64,000 nt of DNA from Metabacillus sediminilitoris (GTDB taxonomy: Bacteria; Bacillota; Bacilli; Bacillales; Bacillaceae): assembly GCF_009720625.1 (NCBI RefSeq), contig NZ_CP046266.1, forward strand, positions 4,287,501 through 4,351,500, in the 5' to 3' direction. The notes below the pieces were generated by a model. The model saw nothing but the letters and a program-made list of their open reading frames with translations, had not been told where the DNA came from and did not search any database. The translations under genes and the position numbers were made by a program. Every line of letters begins with the position of its first letter. Within the stretch, counting starts at the first letter, position 1. This document shows, piece by piece, positions 47,203 to 58,643 of the stretch.

Positions 47203-47447
47203 GGTAACACTCCTTTAAGTTAATCCAACATCGTGCAAAAAATTAAAACCATAAATAGTTTGCCAGAGTGCTATGACACAAAAGATGCTTCTCCCCTACC
47301 CTTCATTTAAAACAAATACATAAATCTCAATGAAGTTACAAACCAACATATTTAGCTAACTCAATATATTCACATTGTCATTCTAGACTTTGGAACTAGT
47401 GTCGAATTCTACCTCTTGCTTGGAATATTATCAGGATCTAAATGAAC
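47203..47447. other. fxsA upstream region, no gene
   Basis: AT-rich 245 bases between the pyk terminator and fxsA. I see no gene and no definite promoter boxes. Confidence 0.35.
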
Positions 47448-47474
47448 AAAAAAGAGAAGGTCTCCCTTCTCCAT
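47448..47474 (-). terminator. Terminator of pfkA-pyk
   Basis: Minus-strand GGAGAAGGGAGACCTTCTC followed by TTTTTTG, about 25 bases after pyk. Confidence 0.88.
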
Positions 47475-47500
47475 TGTATATTATCTAAAGGCTTAATCAA

Positions 47501-49261
47501 TTATAGGACACTTGCATGGCCATCGTAAATGACACCGCGAACAGCATCAACTGTTATAACTTGACCGTCTTTTAGAAGAGTTGTTGCATCTTCTACACCA
47601 ACAATTACAGGAATGCCAAGGCTTAATCCAACAACAGCAGCATGACTAGTTAAACCGCCCTCTTCTGTAATTAGAGCTGAAGCTTTCTCAAGTGCACCCA
47701 TCATATCACGGTCTGTACTTTGAGCGACTAGAATAGCACCTTGTATCATTTTTTCCTCAGCGTCTTTAGCTGTACTTGCAACAACAACTTTACCGAATGC
47801 CGACTTGCGGCCAATTCCTTGACCTTTTGTAAGAACATCACCAATTACATGAACTTTCATTAGGTTTGTTGTTCCTGCTTCTCCAACTGGTACTCCTGCT
47901 GTAATTACAACTAAGTCACCGTGTGATACTAAGCCACTATTAATTGCTTCTAATACAGAATTATCAAGCATTTCATCAATAGATGTTGAATGACTTCCGT
48001 TTCTTGTATAAACTCCCCAAACAAGGGCTAATTTACGTGATACTGAATCAGAAACAGTAACAGCAACGATAGGAGCTTTAGGACGATATTTTGAAATCAT
48101 TCTTGCTGTATGTCCACTTTCAGTTGGCGTTACAATTGCTGATACACCTAAATTTAATGCAGTATGTGCTGTTGATTGACCAATTGCATCTGTAACAGTC
48201 GTACCAACTTGAGCACTGCGTTTTGAAAGAATTTGTTTATAATCTAATGCTTGTTCAGCTCTAGAAGCAATGTTATGCATTGTTTTAACAGCTTCTACCG
48301 GATATAAACCAGCAGCTGTTTCACCAGATAGCATGATTGCATCTGTGCCATCAAAAATAGCATTTGCAACATCACTAGCCTCAGCACGTGTCGGTCTAGG
48401 ATTACGTTGCATACTATCTAGCATTTGAGTAGCAGTAATAACCGGTTTACCTAATGCATTACATTTGCGGATTAATTCCTTTTGAACCAATGGTACTTCT
48501 TCAGCAGGAATTTCAACACCTAAGTCACCACGGGCAACCATTAAACCATCAGATACTTCAAGAATCTCATCGATATTATCAACGCCTTCTTGGTTCTCGA
48601 TTTTAGGAATAATTTGAATGTGTGTAGCATTATGCTCTTCAAGTAATTCACGAATTTCTAATACATCTGATGCACGACGTACAAATGATGCAGCAATGAA
48701 ATCAACGTCTTGCTCAATACCAAACACAATATCTTTTGCATCTTTTTCTGTAATTCCAGGAAGTTTAACACTTACACCTGGTACGTTTACACCTTTTTTG
48801 TTTTTCAGTGTACCACTATTTTTAATTAACGTTTTAATTTCACCGTTTGATTGGTCTAATCCAATTACTTCAAGCTCGATCAGTCCATCATCTAACAAAA
48901 TAGTCGAACCGATATGTACATCATCTATTAATCCTTCATATGTTACAGAGAATTTTTCAAGTGTACCAATCACTTCTGTCATAGAAACAATAATTTCATT
49001 TCCAGCCGTAAGCTCAATTGCACCATTTTCCATAGTATTTGTACGAATTTCAGGACCTTTAGTATCCAATAGAATTGCAACATTTTTATTTAGCTTTGCC
49101 GATGCTTCTCTAATATTTTTAATTCGCGCACCATGTTCTTCAAAATCACCATGTGAAAAGTTTAAACGCGATACATTCATTCCTGCTTCCATCAAAGCTG
49201 TTAATTTTTCAATCGATTCACTAGCTGGTCCAATTGTACATACAATCTTCGTTTTACGCAT
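47501..49261 (-). CDS. pyk: Pyruvate kinase with C-terminal PEP-utiliser-like domain
   Basis: 586-residue pyruvate kinase, the last ATP-making step of glycolysis. Barrel motifs [53 protein letters not shown] and TATQMLDSM are intact. The extra C-terminal domain (about 480-586; [24 protein letters not shown]) resembles the phosphohistidine domain of PEP synthase/PPDK and is typical of Bacillus enzymes. The start is ATG at 49259-49261 after GGAGG; upstream in-frame codons lack a ribosome binding site. Confidence 0.97.
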   Translation of the reverse strand: MRKTKIVCTIGPASESIEKLTALMEAGMNVSRLNFSHGDFEEHGARIKNIREASAKLNKNVAILLDTKGPEIRTNTMENGAIELTAGNEIIVSMTEVIGTLEKFSVTYEGLIDDVHIGSTILLDDGLIELEVIGLDQSNGEIKTLIKNSGTLKNKKGVNVPGVSVKLPGITEKDAKDIVFGIEQDVDFIAASFVRRASDVLEIRELLEEHNATHIQIIPKIENQEGVDNIDEILEVSDGLMVARGDLGVEIPAEEVPLVQKELIRKCNALGKPVITATQMLDSMQRNPRPTRAEASDVANAIFDGTDAIMLSGETAAGLYPVEAVKTMHNIASRAEQALDYKQILSKRSAQVGTTVTDAIGQSTAHTALNLGVSAIVTPTESGHTARMISKYRPKAPIVAVTVSDSVSRKLALVWGVYTRNGSHSTSIDEMLDNSVLEAINSGLVSHGDLVVITAGVPVGEAGTTNLMKVHVIGDVLTKGQGIGRKSAFGKVVVASTAKDAEEKMIQGAILVAQSTDRDMMGALEKASALITEEGGLTSHAAVVGLSLGIPVIVGVEDATTLLKDGQVITVDAVRGVIYDGHASVL

Positions 49262-49377
49262 TTTGTTTCCTCCTACACTATTTTTGGAAAAGGGAATAGA
49301 GCACTTACCAAAATGTTTGTCATTCATCTATTTTTGGAAGGTGACTATTATATGAAAACGATCCCAAATAAAGTATT

Positions 49378-50555
<1,178 letters not shown>

Positions 50556-50590
50556 AGAAAACGTGGACCTTATTGGTCACACGTTTTTTA
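50556..50590 (-). terminator. Terminator of accD-accA
   Basis: Minus-strand AAAACGTGTGACC, AATAA loop, GGTCCACGTTTTCTTTT, overlapping the accA stop codon. Confidence 0.85.
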
Positions 50591-51565
50591 TTTTACCCCA
50601 AGTAGCTCATTTGTAAATGTTACTTGACCTATTTTTTTAAATTTTTCATAACGATGCTGTATTAACTCCTCTTCATTCATGTTTGAAAGACTTTTTAGAG
50701 AATCTGCTAATACTTTTTCTATATAGCTTGCTTGTGCAGCAATATCTTTATGAGCACCACCCTTAACCTCTGGTATGATCTCATCAACAACACCAAGCTC
50801 TTTTAAATCTGGAGCAGTTATTTTCATTGTTTCTGCTGCCTTTTTAGCTAAGCCTGCATCTTTCCATAATAAAGCTGCAGCACCTTCAGGAGAGATAACG
50901 GAGTAAGTAGAATTTTCTAACATATGGATATAATTCCCTACACCTAATGCAAGGGCTCCACCACTACCACCTTCACCAATGACTATACATATGATTGGAA
51001 CGGACAAACCAGCCATTTCAAACAAATTCTTAGCAATTGCTTCGCTTTGACCACGTTCTTCTGCTGCTTTACCAGGGTAGGCGCCTTTTGTATCAATAAA
51101 GCAAATAATAGGCCGGTTAAATTTATCAGCTTGTTTCATAAGCCTCAAAGCTTTACGGTAACCTTCCGGATGTGGCATTCCAAAATTTCTTCGAATATTT
51201 TCCTTCGTATCCTTCCCACGTTGATGCCCAATAATCGTAACAGGGAGGCCTTTGAACTTAGCAATACCACTTACAATCGCGTCATCATCACCATAATAAC
51301 GGTCACCGTGACATTCGAAGAAATTAGTAAAAATATGTTCTATATAATCTAATGTAGTAGGTCTACTAGGTAGTCTTGCAATTTGAACCCTATCCCATGG
51401 CTGTATGTTTGAATAAATCTCATTCTCAAGCTTTTCTAGGCGGTTTTCAAGCTTTTCAATTTCGGAGGATAAATCAACATCTGTACCAATTGTAAATTCT
51501 TTAAGTTCGCTAATTTTTTTTCTTAATTCAATAACAGGTTTTTCAAATTCTAATTCACCTACCAT
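50588..51565 (-). CDS. accA: Acetyl-CoA carboxylase carboxyltransferase subunit alpha
   Basis: 325-residue alpha subunit of the carboxyltransferase that makes malonyl-CoA for fatty-acid synthesis. [22 protein letters not shown] at the start, [65 protein letters not shown] and [15 protein letters not shown]. It overlaps accD by seven bases and its ribosome binding site (GGAGGTG) is inside accD's last codons. accB and accC are not in the window. Confidence 0.97.
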   Translation of the reverse strand: MVGELEFEKPVIELRKKISELKEFTIGTDVDLSSEIEKLENRLEKLENEIYSNIQPWDRVQIARLPSRPTTLDYIEHIFTNFFECHGDRYYGDDDAIVSGIAKFKGLPVTIIGHQRGKDTKENIRRNFGMPHPEGYRKALRLMKQADKFNRPIICFIDTKGAYPGKAAEERGQSEAIAKNLFEMAGLSVPIICIVIGEGGSGGALALGVGNYIHMLENSTYSVISPEGAAALLWKDAGLAKKAAETMKITAPDLKELGVVDEIIPEVKGGAHKDIAAQASYIEKVLADSLKSLSNMNEEELIQHRYEKFKKIGQVTFTNELLGVK

Positions 51566-52434
51566 GTTAATTCACCTCCGGTTTGATGAATATCTAGAAT
51601 GTTGCTAATTGTATCTTTTAATTCATGTCGAGTAATCACCGCATCTAATTGGCCATGCTTTAATAAAAACTCAGCAGTTTGAAAATCTTCTGGCAATTCT
51701 TCTCGAATTGTTTGCTCGATGATACGTCTGCCTGCAAACCCAATTAATGCGCCAGGTTCAGCAAAATTATAATCTCCTAGAGATGCGAAGCTTGCTGATA
51801 CACCACCTGTTGTTGGATGTGTCATGATGGAGATAAATAATCCGCCATTATCACTAAACAATTTTAGGGCTGAGCTTGTTTTGGCCATTTGCATTAAACT
51901 TAAAACTCCCTCCTGCATTCTGGCACCACCAGAGGCAGTAAAAATAATAAAGGGCAGACCTTGCTCACTTGCCTTTTCTATTGTTCGCGTAATTTTTTCA
52001 CCTACTACAGATCCCATACTTCCCATTCTAAAACTAGCATCCATAATGGCAACAGTCGTTTTAAAGCCATTTATCATGCCTTCACCTGTAACTACAGCCT
52101 CATTTTGCTTCGTTTTTTGACGATCTTTTTCTAGTTTTTCTTCATAGTCTGGAAAATTCAATGGATTTTCAGAAATCATATCTCTGTCATATTCAATAAA
52201 ACTATTTTCATCAAATAAGCTTATAATCCGTTCCTTTGCGTTCATTTGATAATGAAAGCCACAGTTCATACAGACCTTTAAGTTTTTATTTAACTCTTTT
52301 GAATACATAATTTTTTTACAACTTGGACATTTACTAACAATTCCCTCAGGAACATCCTGTTTTGCTTGCTCAGACGGAACCTGTGCATATTTCTTTTTCT
52401 TCGGTTTCGGTTTCGTAAACAAATCTTTTAACAA
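51559..52434 (-). CDS. accD: Acetyl-CoA carboxylase carboxyltransferase subunit beta
   Basis: 291-residue beta subunit. The N-terminal zinc ribbon ([10 protein letters not shown] and VCMNCGFHY, four Cys) precedes the crotonase-like core with [48 protein letters not shown] and [17 protein letters not shown]. The start is TTG at 52432-52434 with GGGGAGG six bases upstream. Translationally coupled to accA. In B. subtilis accDA is repressed by FapR in only some genes; I see no FapR box here. Confidence 0.96.
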   Translation of the reverse strand: MLKDLFTKPKPKKKKYAQVPSEQAKQDVPEGIVSKCPSCKKIMYSKELNKNLKVCMNCGFHYQMNAKERIISLFDENSFIEYDRDMISENPLNFPDYEEKLEKDRQKTKQNEAVVTGEGMINGFKTTVAIMDASFRMGSMGSVVGEKITRTIEKASEQGLPFIIFTASGGARMQEGVLSLMQMAKTSSALKLFSDNGGLFISIMTHPTTGGVSASFASLGDYNFAEPGALIGFAGRRIIEQTIREELPEDFQTAEFLLKHGQLDAVITRHELKDTISNILDIHQTGGELTW

Positions 52435-52621
52435 AACGGTACCTCCCCTTTTCTAATGCTGCTACCCTAATATTCTTATCATTTGTATTATCTAGTTACG
52501 TTGCTTGTTATAGGCTAATTTATTTCAGTATTCATAAAACATCATCATCATGCATATATACATACTTTAACGAATGATAAACAAGCATGTTGTAGAAGCT
52601 TGTCATACTCGATTCGACATT

Positions 52622-53251
52622 TTACTTAAGGGATACCGCTTCATAAGCAGCAAGTACTTCTTTTTGTTCCTTTTTTAACAAAGCAGTTACTAGCATTTCT
52701 AAATTACTATTTGGGTAAACCTTTTCTTGATCATTTTCACACACAAATGTTACATATTCATTTAATACGCTCCAAATTCTGAAGAGTAAATAGTTATTTG
52801 TCAAGAGAATAAGTTCTTTCATAAATTCATACCTTGTTACTGAATTATTATTCAGTTTAGCAGCCAATAATTTTAGTTCTCTCTCTTGATCACCTTTTAA
52901 AATTAATTGCAATGCATTATGCTCTAGTAGAGAATTCATTTCGATAATATCACCAACGGCCTTAGAATCCTCTAAAATAAACGTTCCTAGCAGTTCAATT
53001 AGTGAGTGCTCGCGAAAATCTTTGAGAAAAGTACCTTCTCCCCTCCGCGTTTCAATCATCCCTAACAGCTCAAGGGCACGTAGAGCTTCCCTTACGGAAG
53101 ATCTACCTACCTTAAGCTTTTCTGCAAATTCTCTTTCTGAAGGGATCTTATCTCCATATGAAAGCTGTTTTTCAGCGATGTAAGCTCTAATATGACGAAG
53201 GATCTCAATATATACTTTCGATTGTGTGGTTGTCAAAGACGAATCACTCAC
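52622..53251 (-). CDS. GntR-family (FadR-subfamily type) transcriptional regulator
   Basis: 209-residue regulator. The N-terminal winged helix-turn-helix (about 12-78) has KIPSEREFAEKLKVGRSSVREALRALELLGMIETRRGEGTFL, the classic GntR signature; the C-terminal part is a helical FCD-like domain, shorter and less conserved than usual. The GTG start is two bases after the malic enzyme stop codon, so the two genes are almost certainly cotranscribed and translationally coupled. A 13-bp TGGTC/GACCA palindrome upstream of the malic enzyme gene is its likely operator. Its ligand is unknown; a metabolite such as malate, pyruvate or an acyl-CoA is guesswork. Confidence 0.85.
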   Translation of the reverse strand: MSDSSLTTTQSKVYIEILRHIRAYIAEKQLSYGDKIPSEREFAEKLKVGRSSVREALRALELLGMIETRRGEGTFLKDFREHSLIELLGTFILEDSKAVGDIIEMNSLLEHNALQLILKGDQERELKLLAAKLNNNSVTRYEFMKELILLTNNYLLFRIWSVLNEYVTFVCENDQEKVYPNSNLEMLVTALLKKEQKEVLAAYEAVSLK

Positions 53252-53253
53252 TT

Positions 53254-54483
53254 TTACTCAATAATAGCTAACTGCCTTGTCTTTTCAGCAATTTCCTCGG
53301 GATCTACTTTGATTCTCGCCACACCAGTTTCCATTGCAGCTTTTGCCACTGCAGAAGCTACAGCTGGTGCAACACGAGGATCAAATGGAGCAGGAATAAC
53401 ATATTCTGAGCTTAATTCTCGTTCTGAAACAAGTGATGCAATTGCCTCAACTGCTGCAATTTTCATTTTTTCATTAATATGTGTAGCTCTAACATCTAAT
53501 GCACCTCGAAAAATACCAGGGAATGCAAGAACATTATTTACTTGGTTTGGAAAATCTGAACGACCAGTTCCAATAACTTTCGCACCCGCTTCTTTTGCAT
53601 CTTCAGGCATAATTTCCGGATTTGGATTTGCCATTGCAAAAATGATTGGATCTTGATTCATTGTCTGAACCATCTCTTTTGTTAAGGCACCTTCAACAGA
53701 TACGCCAATAAACACGTCAGCCTCTCTGATGACATCTGCTAAAGATCCTTCCAGCTGGTCACGATTTGTAAATTTTGCTACTTGTGATTTTACTTCATTC
53801 ATACCATATGGACGATTTTCAAAAATAGCACCTTTTGAATCACACATAATAATATCTCTAACACCATATGTATATAACAATTTAATAATCGCGATGCCTG
53901 CTGCACCTGCACCATTAGCCACTACACGAATATTAGACATATTTTTACCTACTAATTTCAATGCATTTACTAATCCCGCAACTGTAACAATTGCCGTACC
54001 ATGTTGATCATCATGAAATATCGGTATATTTGTTTCTTTTTTCAAACGCTCTTCAATGACAAAGCAATTTGGTGCAGCAATATCCTCTAGGTTTACGCCA
54101 CCAAATGTTGGTTCAAGTAGTTTCACTGTCTTAATAATTTCTTCAACATCTGTTGTACCTAAGCAAATTGGAAATGCATCCACACCTGCAAAGCTTTTAA
54201 ATAGAACAGCTTTTCCTTCCATTACTGGCAAAGCAGCTTCTGGTCCAATATTACCTAGCCCTAGAACTGCAGTACCATCTGAAACGACAGCTACCATATT
54301 ACCTTTCATCGTATAATCATATACTTTGTTTTTATCATCATAAATATCTTTACAAGGTTCTGCTACTCCAGGTGAATAGGCTAAACTTAGATCATACGCA
54401 TTTTTTACAGGTATTTTTGCTTTTGACTCCAGCTTCCCTTTGTTAACTCTGTGAATATGTAACGCTTCTTCTCTCAGTGTCAT
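53254..54483 (-). CDS. ytsJ: NADP-dependent malic enzyme (YtsJ/MalS type)
   Basis: 409-residue decarboxylating malate dehydrogenase making pyruvate and NADPH. SLAYSPGVAEPCKDIY, KGNMVAVVSDGTAVLGLGNIGP (catalytic Lys, Tyr upstream), FHDDQHGTAIV and the dinucleotide-binding VANGAGAAGIAIIKLL are all present, and the sequence follows B. subtilis YtsJ, the major NADP enzyme, to its C-terminus. The start is ATG at 54481-54483 after GGGGG; a ribosome binding site is missing for earlier codons. It is upstream of the GntR regulator. Confidence 0.94.
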   Translation of the reverse strand: MTLREEALHIHRVNKGKLESKAKIPVKNAYDLSLAYSPGVAEPCKDIYDDKNKVYDYTMKGNMVAVVSDGTAVLGLGNIGPEAALPVMEGKAVLFKSFAGVDAFPICLGTTDVEEIIKTVKLLEPTFGGVNLEDIAAPNCFVIEERLKKETNIPIFHDDQHGTAIVTVAGLVNALKLVGKNMSNIRVVANGAGAAGIAIIKLLYTYGVRDIIMCDSKGAIFENRPYGMNEVKSQVAKFTNRDQLEGSLADVIREADVFIGVSVEGALTKEMVQTMNQDPIIFAMANPNPEIMPEDAKEAGAKVIGTGRSDFPNQVNNVLAFPGIFRGALDVRATHINEKMKIAAVEAIASLVSERELSSEYVIPAPFDPRVAPAVASAVAKAAMETGVARIKVDPEEIAEKTRQLAIIE

Positions 54484-54516
54484 GAAAATATCCCCCTTGA
54501 AAGTTACCACATAGAA

Positions 54517-54529
54517 GTGGTCTGACCAC
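54517..54529. promoter_or_regulatory. Proposed operator of the GntR-family regulator
   Basis: GTGGTCTGACCAC, a perfect 13-bp palindrome with one central base. Its core TGGTCNGACCA equals the core bound by E. coli FadR and close to that of other FadR-subfamily GntR regulators. It lies 17-25 bases after the predicted -10 box of the malic enzyme gene, a position suited to repression. Assignment to the regulator at 52622-53251 is inference. Confidence 0.72.
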
Positions 54530-54545
54530 CTTTAATTATGAATAA

Positions 54546-54573
54546 ATGATAACATATTTCATGTTTTTGTAAA
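54546..54573 (-). promoter_or_regulatory. Promoter of ytsJ and the GntR regulator
   Basis: Minus-strand TTTACA (54568-54573), 16-base spacer, TATCAT (54546-54551). Confidence 0.6.
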
Positions 54574-54600
54574 GTAGGTCATGATTATATTATTAGTATA

Positions 54601-54623
54601 ACATGCTAAGTAAATTAGCATGT
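54601..54623 (-). terminator. Hairpin after dnaE
   Basis: ACATGCTAA, GTAAA loop, TTAGCATGT, 12 bases after the dnaE stop codon. The minus-strand tail TATACTAATATT is only moderately T-rich. Confidence 0.65.
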
Positions 54624-54634
54624 CATAATCTACA

Positions 54635-57600
54635 TTATTTACTTCTTAGTACAACATTTTCTTTCCCTAATAATTTTATTAATTCATTCAGACAAGTTTC
54701 AGTTGAAGAAACAAAATATTCTTTTGGAAGCTGAACCGTTCTTCTTTCAACTTCATAATAAAGAAACACAGGTGTATTTCCATGAAATTGTTTTAATTTT
54801 CCCTTCACTTCTAAAAGCCTGTGCTGTTCCATTGTTGCTTTATCAATTTTAATAAATAATTTAGGTACAACCTTATGACTATTTATATCATCCGGCAAAA
54901 CGATATGTTGAATAACAAACTGCTTTTTACCTTGGCGCAGTTCCACTTTCCCTTCAAATAAGAATACTTTTCCAACTGACATCAATTCGCTGTTTTTTGT
55001 ATATATTTGCGGAAACATAACAGCATCAATCTCACCGGTTTCATCCCCAAGTACTAAAAATGCCATTACTTCACCTTTTTTCGTGCGGATCGTTCGTATA
55101 TTTACGATCATAGCACCAAGAGAAATCCTCTTTTCCATATTTGAGGCCAGATCTGAGATATATTCAGCACCAGAAAATTGAAATTTACTACGGTGCAGCT
55201 CAACTGGATGATTAGAAAAATAAAAACCTATTGATTCTTTTTCATATTTTAGTTTTTCTTCTATTTTTAGCGGTTCTACTTCAATGTATTTTGGCTTTAA
55301 CGAAAATTCTTCATCTACAAATAAATCAAATTGACTGTCATCTGCAGGTGTTAACAGCTCAGCGTGCTCAATTGCAACATCTAAGCTAGCAAGTAATGTT
55401 GCTCGATCAACATTAAATTCATCCATCGCCCCAGAAAAAATCAGTTGCTCTAATGTGCGGCGATTTACAACTTTCATTGATACCCTTATACAAAAATCAA
55501 ATAAATCGGTATATTTTTTTTTCTTCCGAGCATGGAAAATTTCCTTTACAGCTGATAACCCAACTTGCTTAATACCCGCTAAACTATAACGAATCCCACC
55601 ATTCTCTACAATAAATGGATAGGAGCTGCTGTTGACTGACGGTGGCAAAATATGAATTCCCATCTGCTTTGCTTCGCGAATATACTGTGATACCTTTTCG
55701 TCATTTCCATTTACACTCGTTAATAATGCTGTCATAAAATAGAGGGGGTAATTTGCTTTTAAATATGCCAGTTGATAGGCAATCATACTATAAGCAACAG
55801 CATGACTTCGATTAAAACCATAATTAGCGAATTTTACAATTAAGTCATAAATATTATTCGCCACGTGTTTATCATATCCTTTGACTTTACAGCCTTCTAC
55901 AAAATGATGCCGTTCTTTATCAAGCACTTCTTTCTTTTTCTTCCCTACTGCTCTTCTTAATAAATCGGCCTCACCTAATGTAAATCCAGCAATTTTTGAT
56001 GCTATTTCCATTATTTGTTCTTGATACACAATGACTCCGTATGTTGAATGTAAAATAGGCTCAAGATCAGGATGTAAGTAGTTTACAGGGCTTCTGTTAT
56101 GCTTTCTATCAATATAGAGTGGGATATTTTCCATTGGACCTGGACGGTACAATGCATTTACAGCGACGATATCTTCAAATGAATTTGGTTTAAGTCGTTT
56201 TAGAACACTTCGCATTCCCTCAGATTCCAATTGAAATACGCCGGTTGTATCACCATTTGAAAGCAATGCGAATGTTTTCTCATCTTGAATTGAGATTTCC
56301 GCAAAATCTACTACATATCCTTCTTCACGCTGAATTAATTTAGTAATATTATCAATAATTGTTAAATTTCTAAGTCCTAAAAAGTCCATTTTTAGAAGGC
56401 CCAAATCTTCTAAATAATCCATTGAAAACTGCGTTAAAAAAACATCTTGTTGTCCTTCTTGAATTGGAACAATATTTGTTAACGGCTGGTCGCTCAGTAC
56501 AACTCCTGCAGCGTGTGTTGAAGCATGCCGTGGAAGTCCTTCAATTTTCATTGCAGTCTCCACTATTTTTTTATATAAGCTATTTTCATCAATTGCTTTT
56601 TTTAGTGCCGGAGAATCATGAATCGCGTCCTTTAACATAATGCCAGGACGCACTGGTATTTGTTTTGAAAGGATGTCTGTTTCCTTAGGCGAGGCTCCCA
56701 TCACTCGTCCGACATCACGGATTGCCGCTTTAGCTGCCAATGTACCAAATGTGATAATTTGGGCAACATGTATTTTCCCATATTTGTTTGCAACATAATT
56801 AATCACATCGTCACGTTTTGAATCTGGAAAATCTATATCAATATCAGGCATAGTGATCCGTTCAGGATTTAAAAAGCGTTCAAAAAGAAGGCGATGCTTA
56901 ATTGGATCAACATCCGTAATCTTTAATACATATGAAACAAGAGAACCAGCTGCTGAACCGCGTCCTGGACCAGTAAGAATACCATTTTCATGTGCATACT
57001 TCATAAAATCCCATACGATCAAAAAATAATCGCTGAAATTCATCCTTGTAATGACACTTAATTCATATGCAAGTCTATCTTTATAGATCTCATCAGGTTC
57101 CTTAAAACGTTCATATAGCCCACGCAAGCAGAGATGCTCTAAATACTCATTAGCACTTTCTTGATTTGGTGTGGGAAACTTAGGCAGATGGGTAACTCCA
57201 AGTTCTAGATCAACTTGACATCGCTCAGCAATAAGTAATGTATTTTCAAGGGCGTCTGGGTATTGATCGAATAAAGATACCATTTCCATCGGTGATTTCA
57301 AGTAATTTTCTTTCGGAGTATGTAAATCAATATGGTCATCAGAAAGCTTATCACCGTTTTTGATGGCTTGTAAGCACTGATAGGCAAAAAAGTCTTCTTT
57401 CTCTAAATATGCAACATTATTTGTTGCAACAACGGGTATTTTTAATTCTTCACCCAATAAGAGCATTTCATTTATAAGGTGTCCGTCCTGTTTAGTCAGA
57501 TCATTTTGAATGCCATAATAAAAAGAATTCCTTCCAAAAATAGACTCATATTTCTTTGAGAGTTCAATCGCTTTTAATCGATTTCCATCTAGTAAACTCT

Positions 57601-58000
57601 TCTCGATAAGCCCATCTTGTCCAGTCGTTATTGCAATAAGACCCTTACTGTAGCTCCTTAACCATCTTTCAGGTATCCCCTCAGGTGATTTAGTTTGAAT
57701 CGCACTACTAATCTTTAATAAGTTTTGATAGCCACAATTATTTTCAGCTAATAAAACAATGGGAGAAGCTAATCCGTCACCATCATCATCAATAACATTG
57801 ATCGTCAATCCAATAATCGGTTTTATATCATATTTTCTGCATAATTTAAAAAAAGCAACTGTGCCATACATGACCTGAAAATCTGTTAATGCTAATGCTT
57901 TAAATTGGAGTGATTTTGCTTTACTTACAAGCTTATCAAGCTTTGCCGCGCTTGATAATAAACTGTAAGCACTTTTTACTTGAAGGTGAACAAAAGGCAA
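54635..58000 (-). CDS. dnaE: DNA polymerase III subunit alpha, DnaE
   Basis: 1121-residue C-family polymerase used in Bacillus mainly to extend primers at the lagging strand, beside PolC. An N-terminal PHP domain is followed by the palm with GPGRGSAAGSLVSYVLKITDVDP and MPDIDIDFPDSKRDDV (catalytic Asp pair) and LLKMDFLGLRNL (third Asp), fingers GDTTGVFQLESEGMRSVLKRL, a helix-hairpin-helix and an OB domain (LGAMIVNIRTIRTKKGEVMAFLVLGDETGEIDAV). The PHP start reads HLQVKSAYS, degenerate relative to HxH-type sites. The start is TTG at 57998-58000, seven bases after GGGGG; 18 earlier in-frame codons have no ribosome binding site. Confidence 0.96.
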   Translation of the reverse strand: MPFVHLQVKSAYSLLSSAAKLDKLVSKAKSLQFKALALTDFQVMYGTVAFFKLCRKYDIKPIIGLTINVIDDDGDGLASPIVLLAENNCGYQNLLKISSAIQTKSPEGIPERWLRSYSKGLIAITTGQDGLIEKSLLDGNRLKAIELSKKYESIFGRNSFYYGIQNDLTKQDGHLINEMLLLGEELKIPVVATNNVAYLEKEDFFAYQCLQAIKNGDKLSDDHIDLHTPKENYLKSPMEMVSLFDQYPDALENTLLIAERCQVDLELGVTHLPKFPTPNQESANEYLEHLCLRGLYERFKEPDEIYKDRLAYELSVITRMNFSDYFLIVWDFMKYAHENGILTGPGRGSAAGSLVSYVLKITDVDPIKHRLLFERFLNPERITMPDIDIDFPDSKRDDVINYVANKYGKIHVAQIITFGTLAAKAAIRDVGRVMGASPKETDILSKQIPVRPGIMLKDAIHDSPALKKAIDENSLYKKIVETAMKIEGLPRHASTHAAGVVLSDQPLTNIVPIQEGQQDVFLTQFSMDYLEDLGLLKMDFLGLRNLTIIDNITKLIQREEGYVVDFAEISIQDEKTFALLSNGDTTGVFQLESEGMRSVLKRLKPNSFEDIVAVNALYRPGPMENIPLYIDRKHNRSPVNYLHPDLEPILHSTYGVIVYQEQIMEIASKIAGFTLGEADLLRRAVGKKKKEVLDKERHHFVEGCKVKGYDKHVANNIYDLIVKFANYGFNRSHAVAYSMIAYQLAYLKANYPLYFMTALLTSVNGNDEKVSQYIREAKQMGIHILPPSVNSSSYPFIVENGGIRYSLAGIKQVGLSAVKEIFHARKKKKYTDLFDFCIRVSMKVVNRRTLEQLIFSGAMDEFNVDRATLLASLDVAIEHAELLTPADDSQFDLFVDEEFSLKPKYIEVEPLKIEEKLKYEKESIGFYFSNHPVELHRSKFQFSGAEYISDLASNMEKRISLGAMIVNIRTIRTKKGEVMAFLVLGDETGEIDAVMFPQIYTKNSELMSVGKVFLFEGKVELRQGKKQFVIQHIVLPDDINSHKVVPKLFIKIDKATMEQHRLLEVKGKLKQFHGNTPVFLYYEVERRTVQLPKEYFVSSTETCLNELIKLLGKENVVLRSK

Positions 58001-58307
58001 ATAAAGTCCCCCCTTTCTTTTGAATGTGCAAGCTCCTTGGACTATCTCTAACATACAAGGTTGATCTTTTAACTGTTCATTTATTTGAGACTAGGCATAT
58101 AGCTATACAAACACGACTCATTTACGTACATTTTTTCATTTATTAAAACTACGCACATGTAATCTCGAGATTATTTATATCCTTCATTATATTCCTAGAG
58201 TTTTATCGAGACAAATAATAAAAAATCGATTCTTTTCTTTTTCCGATTAAAACAAAACATACTTAAAAAAGGTCGTCCATATACATAATATCAGGAGGTT
58301 GATGCAG
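58001..58307. other. dnaE-ytrH divergent promoter region
   Basis: About 300 AT-rich bases that must hold promoters for both dnaE (minus) and ytrH (plus, sporulation-type expected). I see no definite sigma-A or sigma-E boxes. AGGAGG at 58293-58298 is the ytrH ribosome binding site. Confidence 0.4.
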
Positions 58308-58643
58308 ATGAACAACGAAGCCTTTATACCGGCTTTTATTCATAGCTTTTTTATTGCTTTAGGTGTGCTTTTGGGTGGTACACTTATCGGTGCAATCGGT
58401 GCTTTTTTAGCTGGTGAGCCGCCATTAACAAAAATGTTTGAATTTGCAAACAGCTTAAAGATATGGGCACTTGTCGCTGCAATTGGCGGCACTTTTGATG
58501 CCTTTTATAGCTTTGAACGCGGAATTATCCAGGGGGAAACAAGAGACATTGTCAAACAAGTGTTATTAATCATATCGGCCATGGGTGGAGCACAAACTGG
58601 ATGGCTCCTTATTACGTGGTTAACACAGGAGCATATTCAATGA
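58308..58643 (+). CDS. ytrH: Sporulation membrane protein YtrH
   Basis: 111-residue membrane protein with three helices: FIPAFIHSFFIALGVLLGGTLIGAIGAFLAG, LKIWALVAAIGGTFDAFYSF and VKQVLLIISAMGGAQTGWLLITWL. It matches B. subtilis YtrH, a sigma-E-controlled protein needed for efficient sporulation. The start is ATG at 58308, nine bases after AGGAGG; an ATG at 58302 is too close to it. Its stop codon overlaps the ytrI start (ATGA). Confidence 0.9.
   Translation: MNNEAFIPAFIHSFFIALGVLLGGTLIGAIGAFLAGEPPLTKMFEFANSLKIWALVAAIGGTFDAFYSFERGIIQGETRDIVKQVLLIISAMGGAQTGWLLITWLTQEHIQ

Noticed and set aside
48618-49355. 245-residue plus-strand ORF
   Set aside because: Antisense shadow of pyk: Ser/Pro/Phe-rich low-complexity translation, no ribosome binding site, and pyk is fully conserved on the other strand.
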